A stretch of 64,000 bases of DNA, from NCBI GenBank assembly GCA_032119795.1, contig JAUMFO010000008.1:372001-436000 (forward strand), read 5' to 3'. Shown in pieces: positions 1-8,264 of this stretch. Position 1 is the first letter of the stretch. Every line of letters begins with the position of its first letter. The notes beneath the pieces are model-generated. The model was not told where the DNA came from. It saw only the letters and a list, made by a program, of their open reading frames with translations, and searched no databases. This DNA is from JAGIBJ01 sp032119795 (GTDB lineage: Bacteria > Actinomycetota > Thermoleophilia > Solirubrobacterales > Solirubrobacteraceae). The translations under genes and the position numbers were made by a program.

Positions 1-2017
1 CGTTCGCGTATCGAACGCTGCCGGGTTCCCGTCGGTATCACAGCCCTCTCTGTACGACGTCAACAACCGGGAAGAGTATTCCTCCTGGGCCAACGCCAGA
101 GGCGACACCTGGTACGACTTTGGCGTTGGCGGTAACGACTGTCCTGGCCCCTACTTCCAGGCGAAGTACGGCAGCAAATCGAGTCGGATTTTCCGCGTCA
201 ACGGCATCAGCCGAGACGGTGCCCCTTGCTTCGACGACGACCCCTCGGGCGAAGGGGGAGGCGAGGGCGGCGGTGGCAGCGGCGGTGGCAGCGGCGGTGG
301 CAGCGGCGACGAACCCGACCCACCCACAGCGATCCTCGAAGGCCCCTCGTCGGTCACCATTCCGGACTACGCAGAGTTGAAGGTACGCCCTTCAGCCCAA
401 ACGAACTACCCGTACTGGTTGGTTGTCCGCGATACGACCGACAACAACCGCGTTGTCGCTGCGTGCTCCGCGGCCAACGCGTCGTGCGCCATCGAGCTCC
501 ACGGCGACCCTGGGATGACCGAGCCCGTGGTGCATCACCTCGTCGCCACAACCGAGATTGGCAATGAGGTTGTCGCCGAGGGAACCACCAAGGACGTCAC
601 CGTCAATCCTTTCCCGACCAAGGCTAGGGTTCAGGTTCGCGACGTCAGCGCGGCGGGTCCGATCAGCTTCAGTGCCGGGAGGATCTCGGTCGGGATCTCG
701 AATGTGCGCGCCGCGCCGGTACCGCTTGGCTTCGGCATCTACCTTGAGCGCCGGGAACCAGGGGCGCGTCGTCCTCGTTGGGAATACGCCGGCGGATGCA
801 GTTCAGAGCGCCTTCGCTGTGAACTCAACTACGACGCTCCACCGCAGACTCCGGGTGAGGTGTACCAGGTCGAATTCCGCGCCGTTGTGTCCTATGGCGG
901 AGTGATTCGTCACCAAAGCCCCGTCGCTGTGGCGCGCGTGTACGCCGGTCTGGACTGGACGCGGATGCAGATCGCTGCGGGGCTAGCGGGGGGTCTTTGC
1001 GACGCGATCATCTCCCACAATCCGCCACCGCACGACGGTCAGTCGAGCGCCGGCATCCCGGCGCGGCTATGTGGACTCGGGGATGTGGAGGGAGCGATGC
1101 TGGCCGCTGCAGCCGCGGCGGCTAGCCTCGGAAACCACGACGAGTTGATCGCATGGCTGCTCGACGAGATTACCGGCGGCGGCAGTGGCGGCGGCTCCGG
1201 CGGCGGCGGCGGCGGCGGCGGCGGCTCCGGCGGCGGCTCCGGCGGCGGCGGCGGCGCAGTGCCCGAAGAATTCTACGAGGAGGTCATCGGCCCCCTTGCC
1301 AAACAGCTCGATCAAGGACACCCCGGAACGCCTGGGCTGAACCGCGCCAACGCGCGGGCCGTGGCCGAGGCCTGCATGAAAGCGGCAGCGTTCGCATTCG
1401 CCACCCACACCAACGGCGGAGTTGATCTAGGGGCCGCTTTCTGCGCCAAGCCAACGATCCCGCTGTGGGTCGTAGGAGCAGACCTCCCAGAAAAGGCGCT
1501 GCACAACTACGACGCGCTGTTCGGCAGCGTCAGCCGCAACGTTCACGCCACCCCCACCTGGCTAGAACTCAACTACGAAGACGGCCGGGAGAAGGCCTCG
1601 GAACAAAGAAACCGCCGATGGTACACCGCCGATCCGCGATATCACGATCTCTGCGGCGACGCGACGGTACCCGAGGGCAAAGACTGCGACGAGTTTCCCG
1701 ACTACAGCACCGAACAGGGCGGCGATCGCCCCGCGTTGATTCCCTCGATCCGCAGCATCAACAGTGGGCAGAACCAGAGCGAGGGAAGCCTGCGCAAACA
1801 CCGGCTCATCGGGGGCTGCGGACTGCTCGCCGGCCTCTCGGGCCCGACCGAGGAGGCCAACGGATCTGGCGGCGACGCCTACCTCGTGCTCCCGACTCCT
1901 AAGGTGGGAGCGGAGGAAGAGATGTCGCCTGATCCCCGTTATGGGCAACCTCTCCGGACCGAATCAACGGAGACCTTTGCCGTCTGCCCGAATGGCGGCG
2001 GTTCGGGGGACTCGTGA
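1..2017 (+). CDS. Secreted protein with Gly/Ser linkers and C-terminal NucA/NucB-like nuclease domain (5' partial)
   Basis: The frame is open from base 2, so the N-terminus lies left of the window; 671 residues are visible. Two glycine/serine linkers (about bases 245-310 and 1171-1257) separate three parts. The first two resemble extracellular modules that I do not recognise. The C-terminal part (about bases 1685-1990) carries CDEFPDYSTEQGG followed by a conserved Asn/Gln stretch, which matches the extracellular DNase NucA/NucB family core seen in Bacillus NucB and many Streptomyces secreted nucleases. The stop overlaps the next gene, a SUKH-type immunity protein, by 4 bp. That favours a toxin/effector role over simple DNA scavenging. 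The nuclease call is by motif only, and the N-terminal signal cannot be seen. Confidence 0.6.
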   Translation, partial: VRVSNAAGFPSVSQPSLYDVNNREEYSSWANARGDTWYDFGVGGNDCPGPYFQAKYGSKSSRIFRVNGISRDGAPCFDDDPSGEGGGEGGGGSGGGSGGGSGDEPDPPTAILEGPSSVTIPDYAELKVRPSAQTNYPYWLVVRDTTDNNRVVAACSAANASCAIELHGDPGMTEPVVHHLVATTEIGNEVVAEGTTKDVTVNPFPTKARVQVRDVSAAGPISFSAGRISVGISNVRAAPVPLGFGIYLERREPGARRPRWEYAGGCSSERLRCELNYDAPPQTPGEVYQVEFRAVVSYGGVIRHQSPVAVARVYAGLDWTRMQIAAGLAGGLCDAIISHNPPPHDGQSSAGIPARLCGLGDVEGAMLAAAAAAASLGNHDELIAWLLDEITGGGSGGGSGGGGGGGGGSGGGSGGGGGAVPEEFYEEVIGPLAKQLDQGHPGTPGLNRANARAVAEACMKAAAFAFATHTNGGVDLGAAFCAKPTIPLWVVGADLPEKALHNYDALFGSVSRNVHATPTWLELNYEDGREKASEQRNRRWYTADPRYHDLCGDATVPEGKDCDEFPDYSTEQGGDRPALIPSIRSINSGQNQSEGSLRKHRLIGGCGLLAGLSGPTEEANGSGGDAYLVLPTPKVGAEEEMSPDPRYGQPLRTESTETFAVCPNGGGSGDS

Positions 2018-2565
2018 CGACCCCCGCCCCGGCGCTAACTCCCGCGATACTCGACCGCTTTGGCCAGGCATCCAGCCACGCCGGCTCCCCGCTGCTGGAC
2101 GTGCTTGAGCCTGGCCTGAGCGACGGACAGATCGAGGGTCTGGTGGCAGAACTTGGGTTGGGCGCCCCGCCTGAACTTCGAGCACTGTGGGGCTGGGCGA
2201 CGATGCCCGAACGACCGTCCAATCCGCGGGCATGGCAGATCCACTGGTCGTTTGAACTGCTTCCGCCAACGCGGGCCGTGCATGAAACCAAGGCACGGCG
2301 GGCCGACCCGCTGGTTCATCCTCGCCACCAGCACGCCTGGTTGGCCGTGGCGGTCGAGCAGATCCCGCGGTATCTCCTGCTGGACTGCAGCGACCCCGCT
2401 GCCGTTTTGCCCGTCCTGTTCGACGAGGAGGAAGTCCTTACGGCCGCCCCGAGCTTTGGGGCGCTCTTCTCGTACTGGACGGAGCTGATCGAGATCGGAG
2501 ACTGCTTCTACAAAGACGGCCGCTGGCAGCACACTGAATACAGCGAGCCGGCCATCTTGGACTAG
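2014..2565 (+). CDS. SMI1/KNR4 (SUKH) family protein, probable immunity to the upstream nuclease
   Basis: 183 residues, GTG start inside GTGA, overlapping the stop of the nuclease gene and implying translational coupling. The pattern GLGAPPELRALWGWA near residue 50, the central YLLLDCSDP strand and the C-terminal SFGALFSYWTELIE helix are the usual SUKH signposts. SUKH proteins are the commonest immunity partners of nuclease toxins in polymorphic toxin systems. No signal peptide, so the product should act in the cytoplasm, where it could neutralise a nuclease entering from sibling cells. The pairing is inferred from the overlap. Confidence 0.75.
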   Translation: MTTPAPALTPAILDRFGQASSHAGSPLLDVLEPGLSDGQIEGLVAELGLGAPPELRALWGWATMPERPSNPRAWQIHWSFELLPPTRAVHETKARRADPLVHPRHQHAWLAVAVEQIPRYLLLDCSDPAAVLPVLFDEEEVLTAAPSFGALFSYWTELIEIGDCFYKDGRWQHTEYSEPAILD

Positions 2566-2619
2566 GAGACCCGTCCGCGAAACGTCCAGCCGATCGCGGC
2601 GGACGCCGACTCTCTGCCC

Positions 2620-2799
2620 ATGCCCGACCGAGACCTACCTCAACACCACTACATCTTGCGGTGGATCGCGGTAGTCGCAGCCTTCAACTCGGTCCTGGTC
2701 CTGATCGGCGAGATGCGTTGGCCCTGGGCGCTCGCGCTCACCCCGCTGCTCGGCGTACTTATCGGGCGCAACACGTACCGCGTTGCCCAAGCCAGCTAG
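2620..2799 (+). CDS. Small membrane protein (59 aa), unknown function
   Basis: A 59-codon ATG frame starting MPDRDLPQHHYILRWIA and ending at TAG. Two hydrophobic stretches (about residues 13-27 and 31-46) separated by a short charged turn (GEMRWP) suggest a two-helix hairpin membrane protein with a basic C-terminus. It lies 54 bp downstream of the SUKH gene on the same strand and could belong to the same transcript. Codon use is GC-rich at third positions as in neighbouring genes. I do not recognise a family. Confidence 0.5.
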   Translation: MPDRDLPQHHYILRWIAVVAAFNSVLVLIGEMRWPWALALTPLLGVLIGRNTYRVAQAS

Positions 2800-2834
2800 A
2801 AGATCACTGCAGAACACCGAACGCTGAATAGCGC

Positions 2835-5390
2835 GTGGCCGCTACGATCGCGGCTAGATGCGCGATCGTTAGTTCCGCCCCCTGCGTCCGCCTCCGCGCG
2901 AGCGTGCGGCGCGCCGCCGTGGCGGCCGTCGCGTTCACCGCCATCACGCCGGCTGCCGCGGGCGCTACCACTCTCCCGGCGCGCCCGACGCCGCTGCAGC
3001 TCCTCGGCGCACCCACGAGCTGCCCGACGGCCGACCAGGCCAGCGGCGCCGACGTCGGCGCCGAGCTGCGCCGACTCGTGGCCGAGCGCCACGCTGAGGC
3101 AGCCGAGGTCCTCCTCGACACGCAACTCACGTCGCCACGGCTACTGATCGCGGCCTGCGACCCGCAGCGTGCGGCCACCTCGACACCGTTGCCCTCGATC
3201 GCCGGCACGACCGCGGCGCCCGGTGTGGCCGACGAGGTCGGCAGCGGCTGGCGGATGGTGGGCGGCAGCGGCTGGTCGAGCGGCGGCGCGGCGGCCGTCG
3301 GAGACCGGTTCACCCTGCCGGCGCTGCCGACCGGCGCCAGCGTCGATGTTGCCGTTCGCACCCCAGCCGGCGTGGTCTCGCTGCGGCCCGCACTTCCGGC
3401 CGACCTCGCACCTCGCGGCGCCCGCATCACGGGGACCGCCGCAGCGCCGGTCGTGGCCATCAGCGGCGTCGGCCCCAGCGGCGAGGCGCGCGAGGTTGCT
3501 GCGCCGGTGACGGTGCCTGCTCCGAAGACCAAACTGACGCTCCGCGCCGAAGGCGGCCGGATGGCCGGCAACCGGCTCCGGCTGCGCGTGCAGGCCACGC
3601 CGGGCTCGCTCGTCTTCCTGACCTCGTCGTCGGCTGTGGTCCGGTCGCTCGGCTGGGGGCGCGACGACCTGTTCGGGCGTCGGCAGCTGAGCGCGGCCGT
3701 CGCGGGCGCCGACGGACGCGCCCGGCTGGTGCTGGCTCGCCCCGGTCCCGTCTCCCCTGGCCGCGAGTTCGCCGACGACCGCTTCGACGTGCTCGTCGTG
3801 CACCCCGAACGGCGCATCGTCGACGGCGGCGCCTGCTCGGTGCGCCTCCTCGCCAGTGGCCACGTCGCCGCCCCAGGCGAAGTGCGGTGCAGCCGCGATC
3901 GATTCGCGGCGCTGCGGCGGTGGATGGGCACCGCCCGCAAGCCCTACCTGCGCTCGCTGCTTGCCGGGAACGTCGACGGGCCGTACGGCCTCGACGGCCT
4001 GTTGCGAACGGGCCTTCCCCTGACGAACGCCTCGGGCATCCTCCAGGACCTCCTTCCAGCTGAGCAGCCGATCGGCGCGCGAGCGCCCAGCGCCGTCACG
4101 GCACCACCGCGCCTCGCCGCGCGACGCGCCTCCACGGCGCCCGCCCCCAGGGCCCGTGGCCAGCAGCTGACGTCCATCGCCGGACTCACCTCCGACGACC
4201 TCGATGAGCAGATCAGCGCCGCTCCCGGCGGTTTGGGGGTCGCCGATCTCAACGCCGACGCGCGCGCCGACCTCCTCGTGGGCGCCGACCTGCCGACCGT
4301 CTGGATGTCGGCACCGGGTGGCGGCTGGCGCCACGTCGAGTTCGAAGCCACCGGCGACGGTGGAGGGCTCGCTGGCGACCTCGACGGCGACGGCACCGCC
4401 GACCTCGTCGATGCCATCGGCAACTACCTCCTCAGCTCCCGCAGCTGGGCGACTCCGCCCGCGCGCATCGGCCCGGGAGATTTCGATGCCATCGGCGGCC
4501 CCGGGCAGCTGCCGTGGACCGACGGCTGGGGCGGCCCCGCCACCGCCCCCACGCCGCTGGCAGACGTCACCGGCGACGGCCGTCCGGAGCTGCTCTCCGG
4601 CTCGGCCGTCTTCGCCAGCGACGCGATCGCCCCCGGTTCGCTGACCGTACAGCCGCTCGTTCGCGCCCCCGATCGCCCGGTCCGTGACGCGCTGATCTCG
4701 GAGCTGGGGCGCCTCAACTTCCTGTCCTACCCGCTCGTGCCGCGAGCTGCCGGCCCGCCAGAGGTGATCGCATCCCCCAACGCTGGGGCGCTCCTCATTC
4801 ACCTCGAGCCGATTGCCGGCGGCGACACGATCGGCGATCGACCGGCCGGCTGGCTGCGGGTGCAAGACGTCGACCCCAAAGCAGCTGGTGGCCTCGGCCC
4901 GCTGTCTGCCCCGATCAAGGTCCGTAGCTTGCCCACACTCGTCGACCGCTCCGCGCAAAGTGACCGGCTGATCAACGTGACAGTGCAGGACTGCGCCTCG
5001 CACAATGACTGCGCGCAGCCCGTCCGACTCACGCCCAGCGGCGACGTCCGCACCACCATCGAGCTACTGGACGACAGCTACCGCTCGACCTCGTGCGCAT
5101 TCATCGACGACGGCCCCGACGGCGATCGGGACGACGAGCTGCTCTGCAGCCGACCGAAGCCGGCGTCTACGACCGACGACGCGCATCTGGTCGTCGTCTC
5201 CTCCGAATCGACCGGCACCGTCGACCTCCAGCGCCTGCCGCGCGTCACCTACGCGGGCAAGCCGCTCGTCATCGACGGGTACGGGGACGGGTTCGATGTC
5301 GGCACGCTCGCGGGCGGGCGCCGCGCGACCGTCGTGCTGCGACGCGATCGCAGCTCCGACCGCGTCCTGTTGATCGACAGCTTCGAGTAG
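2835..5390 (+). CDS. Secreted FG-GAP/VCBS-like repeat protein
   Basis: 851 residues from a GTG start. An Arg-rich n-region, a hydrophobic core (AAVAAVAFTAITPAAAGA) and an AxA-like site near residue 43 make a signal peptide. The N-terminal half has beta-rich modules I cannot name. The middle carries Ca-binding-type repeats of FG-GAP character: VADLNADARADLLVGADL, GDLDGDGTADLVDA and DVTGDGRPELLSGS (about residues 470-600). Such repeats form beta-propellers in extracellular proteins. The start is uncertain; no strong Shine-Dalgarno sequence is seen. It faces sufS tail to tail, with 21 bp between the stops. Confidence 0.65.
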   Translation: MAATIAARCAIVSSAPCVRLRASVRRAAVAAVAFTAITPAAAGATTLPARPTPLQLLGAPTSCPTADQASGADVGAELRRLVAERHAEAAEVLLDTQLTSPRLLIAACDPQRAATSTPLPSIAGTTAAPGVADEVGSGWRMVGGSGWSSGGAAAVGDRFTLPALPTGASVDVAVRTPAGVVSLRPALPADLAPRGARITGTAAAPVVAISGVGPSGEAREVAAPVTVPAPKTKLTLRAEGGRMAGNRLRLRVQATPGSLVFLTSSSAVVRSLGWGRDDLFGRRQLSAAVAGADGRARLVLARPGPVSPGREFADDRFDVLVVHPERRIVDGGACSVRLLASGHVAAPGEVRCSRDRFAALRRWMGTARKPYLRSLLAGNVDGPYGLDGLLRTGLPLTNASGILQDLLPAEQPIGARAPSAVTAPPRLAARRASTAPAPRARGQQLTSIAGLTSDDLDEQISAAPGGLGVADLNADARADLLVGADLPTVWMSAPGGGWRHVEFEATGDGGGLAGDLDGDGTADLVDAIGNYLLSSRSWATPPARIGPGDFDAIGGPGQLPWTDGWGGPATAPTPLADVTGDGRPELLSGSAVFASDAIAPGSLTVQPLVRAPDRPVRDALISELGRLNFLSYPLVPRAAGPPEVIASPNAGALLIHLEPIAGGDTIGDRPAGWLRVQDVDPKAAGGLGPLSAPIKVRSLPTLVDRSAQSDRLINVTVQDCASHNDCAQPVRLTPSGDVRTTIELLDDSYRSTSCAFIDDGPDGDRDDELLCSRPKPASTTDDAHLVVVSSESTGTVDLQRLPRVTYAGKPLVIDGYGDGFDVGTLAGGRRATVVLRRDRSSDRVLLIDSFE

Positions 5391-5411
5391 CCCACGGCCG
5401 GACAGCTGCGC

Positions 5412-6686
5412 TCAGCCAAACAAGGCGTGCACCTTGACGAGGCCGTCGACGAGCGCGTCGATGTCAGCCTTCGTCGTGTGCACAGCAAACGACGCGCGGG
5501 TCGTCGCCGGGACGCCCAAGGCGCGCGCGAGCGGCTCGGCGCAGTGCTGGCCGGCGCGGACGCAGACGCCGTCGCGGGCGAGGATCTCGGAGATGTCGTG
5601 CGGGTGGGCGTAATCGAGTGAGAACGCGACGAGGCCGCCGCGGTCCTCTGCGTTGGCCGGCCCGTAGATCGTCATGCCTTCCAAAGCGGAGAGGCGCTCC
5701 AGCGCGTAGGCGGTGATCTCGACGGCGTGGGCACGAACCGCGTCCATGCCGAGGCCGTCGAGGAAGTCGATCGCGGTGGTGAGGCCCGCGGCCTCGATGA
5801 TCGGCGGCGTCCCGGCCTCAAACTTGTTGGGAACCGGCGCCCACGTCGCGCCCTCCTTCGTGACGACGGAGATCATGTCGCCGCCAACCAAGAACGGCGG
5901 CATCTCCTCGAGCAGCGCACGCTTGCCGTGCAAGACACCAAGGCCAGACGGGCCGTAGATCTTGTGGCTCGTCCAGCCGTAGAAGTCAGCGTCGATCGCG
6001 GCGACGTCGACGGCCATCTGTGGCACCGCCTGCGCCCCGTCGATGCAGACGACGGCGCCCGCAGCATGCGCGGCGGCCGTGATCTCGGCGACCGGCAGGA
6101 TCGTGCCGAGCACGTTGCTCACGTGGGCGCAGGCGACGAGCTTCACGCGCCCGCCAGCGAGCGCCGCATGCATAGGCTCAAGGTCAACTTGACCGTCAGG
6201 CTTGACCGGGAGCCAGACCAATTCCGCCCCGTTGCGCCGAGCAGCCTCCTGCCACGGCACGAGGTTGGCGTGGTGCTCGAGCTCGGTAATGACGACCTGG
6301 TCGCCAGGCTCGAGATTCGCATCACCCCACGAGCGCGCGACGAGGTTGAACGCCTCGGTCACGTTCTTCGTGAAGATCGTCCCCCGCGGGTCGGCGTTCA
6401 GGAACGAAGCGGCCCGACGACGCGCACCTTCATAGGCGGCGTCGGCGTCCTGCGAGAGGCCATAGACGCCACGGTGGATGTTGGCGTAGTGGTGGGCCGC
6501 GAAGGTCGCCATACGGTCGATGACGACCTGCGGCTTCTGCGCGCTGGCCCCCGAGTCGAGGTAGACGACCGGGGTGCCCTCATGCTCAGGGCCAAGCACC
6601 GGGAACGCCGCGCGCACGGCGTCGATGGGAAACGCCCCGCCACTCGCCGGCACTGGAGGGTTCTTCGTGGCGGCGGCGGGGTCCAT
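5412..6686 (-). CDS. sufS: Cysteine desulfurase SufS
   Basis: 424 residues; ATG at 6686 starts MDPAAATKNPPVPASGG. A longer in-frame extension has no family similarity and would run into sufC. A class-V aminotransferase-fold PLP enzyme that takes sulfur from cysteine to form a persulfide for Fe-S cluster assembly. Seen: THANIHRG-equivalent NIHRGVYGLSQDAD, the TELEHHANLVPWQ histidines, PLP lysine in TSHKIYGPSGLG, and the active-site cysteine in RAGQHCAEPLARALG on the short loop typical of SufS (group II). It begins 16 bp after sufC, so it is co-transcribed. Normally it works with SufU or SufE, neither of which is in the window. Confidence 0.95.
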   Translation of the reverse strand: MDPAAATKNPPVPASGGAFPIDAVRAAFPVLGPEHEGTPVVYLDSGASAQKPQVVIDRMATFAAHHYANIHRGVYGLSQDADAAYEGARRRAASFLNADPRGTIFTKNVTEAFNLVARSWGDANLEPGDQVVITELEHHANLVPWQEAARRNGAELVWLPVKPDGQVDLEPMHAALAGGRVKLVACAHVSNVLGTILPVAEITAAAHAAGAVVCIDGAQAVPQMAVDVAAIDADFYGWTSHKIYGPSGLGVLHGKRALLEEMPPFLVGGDMISVVTKEGATWAPVPNKFEAGTPPIIEAAGLTTAIDFLDGLGMDAVRAHAVEITAYALERLSALEGMTIYGPANAEDRGGLVAFSLDYAHPHDISEILARDGVCVRAGQHCAEPLARALGVPATTRASFAVHTTKADIDALVDGLVKVHALFG

Positions 6687-6702
6687 GCGGAGTCCTTGAG
6701 AC

Positions 6703-7476
6703 TTACTTCGTGGCGGCGGCGGCGACGTCGGCGCGGATCGACTCGTAGCCGGTCGTCTCGATCTGGTCGACGAGCTCGGCGCCGCCCTCACGGACGATGC
6801 GGCCGTCCATCAGGATCGAGGTGCGCGTCGGCTTCACCTGGTGCAGGATCCGCTGGTAGTGCGTGATGATCAGGACGCCGGTGCCGTTGGCCTTGGCGAC
6901 CTCGTTGACGCCATGCGCGACGACGTTGAGGGCGTCGACGTCGAGGCCGGAGTCGGTCTCGTCGAGGATCGCGATCTTCGGCTTCTGGAGGGCCAGCTGC
7001 AGCACCTCCATGCGCTTCTTCTCGCCACCGGAGAAGCCGTCGTTGAGGTAGCGCGTGGTGAACTCGCGCGGCACGTTGACGAGCTCCATCGCCGCCTCGA
7101 CGGTCTTGCGGAACTCCTTGAGCGAGACTTCCGGCTCGCCCTTGGCGACGCGGTGGGCGTTCATCACGGTGCGCAGGTACTTGGTGACCGTGACGCCCGG
7201 GATCGCGACGGGGTACTGGAAGGCCATGAAGAGGCCCTGGCGCGAGCGCTCGTCGGGATCTTCCTCGGTGATGTCGGTGCCGTCGAGGACGACGGAGCCC
7301 TCCGTCACCTCGTACGACGGGTGACCCATGATGATGTTGGCGAGGGTCGACTTGCCGGCGCCGTTGGGGCCCATCAGCGCATGGACTTCGCCACTCTTCA
7401 CCGTGAGGTCGAGCCCCTTGAGGATGGCTTTCTCCTCAACGCTGGCGTGGAGGTTCTTGATCTCGAGCGTGGCCAT
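6703..7476 (-). CDS. sufC: Fe-S assembly ABC ATPase SufC
   Basis: 257 residues. The ATPase of the SufBCD scaffold complex, which uses ATP to open SufB-SufD for cluster assembly in the cytoplasm. Walker A is GPNGAGKST (near residue 36), the signature is FSGGEKKRMEVLQLAL, and Walker B plus the D-loop is AILDETDSGLDVDAL, a SufC-specific wording (ETDSGLD). Length is normal for the family. It is followed directly by sufS and preceded, 84 bp upstream, by an Rrf2 regulator on the same strand. The usual partners sufB and sufD are not adjacent. Confidence 0.95.
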   Translation of the reverse strand: MATLEIKNLHASVEEKAILKGLDLTVKSGEVHALMGPNGAGKSTLANIIMGHPSYEVTEGSVVLDGTDITEEDPDERSRQGLFMAFQYPVAIPGVTVTKYLRTVMNAHRVAKGEPEVSLKEFRKTVEAAMELVNVPREFTTRYLNDGFSGGEKKRMEVLQLALQKPKIAILDETDSGLDVDALNVVAHGVNEVAKANGTGVLIITHYQRILHQVKPTRTSILMDGRIVREGGAELVDQIETTGYESIRADVAAAATK

Positions 7477-7560
7477 GTGGTGTTGAAAGCTTCTCTGGGT
7501 CCGAAGGGGTGTCGGGACCGGCGGGGAATGGGGGTGCGCCAGCCCGGTGGGGTGGTTGGT

Positions 7561-8064
7561 CTACGCCGTGACGACGGGCAACTCTTCGCCAACCGGGCGT
7601 TGAGTGCTGAGCGCGCCGACTCCGCCGCGCTCGAAGGCGATGAGATCCGCGAGGGTCGTCTGCTGCAGCGCACGCACCACACCGCCCTGGACTCGCGTCC
7701 AAAGGAGCTTGGTGCCACACGGGCCGGTGTCGTCGATGGCGTGGTGCGAGCACACAACCTTCTGCCCTTCCGTGCTGTCGTCGATGAAGCAAGACATCGG
7801 GGCGATCGGGCCATCGAGGGCTTCGATCACCTCGTCCATCCGGATCTCGCTCGGATCGCGAGACAGCAGGTAGCCGCCCCGCGCGCCGCGGGTGGACTCC
7901 ACGATGCCGGCCTTGCGCAGCAGCGCAACGATGCGCTCCAGGTAAGCCAACGGCAGGCGTTCGCGCTCGGCGATCGCCTTGAGGGCGACCGGGTCGCCAC
8001 CCCCAGCCTGACCGAGGTCGACGAGCAGTCGCACGCCGTACTCAGCTTTGGTCGTGAAGATCAT
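7561..8064 (-). CDS. Rrf2-family regulator with three cysteines (IscR/SufR-like)
   Basis: 167 residues. A winged-helix N-terminus (MIFTTKAEYGVRLLVDLGQ, then a YLERIVALLRKAGIVES recognition region and the RGARGGYLLSRDP wing) marks Rrf2. Cys92, Cys105 and Cys116, with His107-108 between, match the region where IscR and related sensors bind a 2Fe-2S cluster. Being first in the run regulator-sufC-sufS, it most likely senses Fe-S status and controls these genes and itself. No clear inverted repeat was found in the 200 bp upstream. The ligand is inferred from the cysteines. Confidence 0.85.
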   Translation of the reverse strand: MIFTTKAEYGVRLLVDLGQAGGGDPVALKAIAERERLPLAYLERIVALLRKAGIVESTRGARGGYLLSRDPSEIRMDEVIEALDGPIAPMSCFIDDSTEGQKVVCSHHAIDDTGPCGTKLLWTRVQGGVVRALQQTTLADLIAFERGGVGALSTQRPVGEELPVVTA

Positions 8065-8264
8065 CGCTCTCTAGGTTAGCCGCCGCGAGACCGGGAAGCC
8101 GACTTCAGCGGTCGGAATGGAGGTTCGTCACTCATGGCGGGCTCCGAGCGCGCCCAGTCGAGGCCCTGGACGGCCCGTGATCAGCCCGTGACGCGTCCTT
8201 GACCTCGCTCCGCAGAAGGAGGAGGCTGGACGTCCTTCCAGCACCCACTGCAGGACCCTCTCCC

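Noticed and set aside
1153..1257. Gly/Ser-coding GGC-rich tract as a possible microsatellite or mobile element
   Set aside because: It stays in frame as a flexible linker within a real coding region; no flanking repeats or transposase.
5727..6866. 379-codon plus-strand frame opposite sufS
   Set aside because: sufS is certain by motifs; the antisense product has no recognisable domain.
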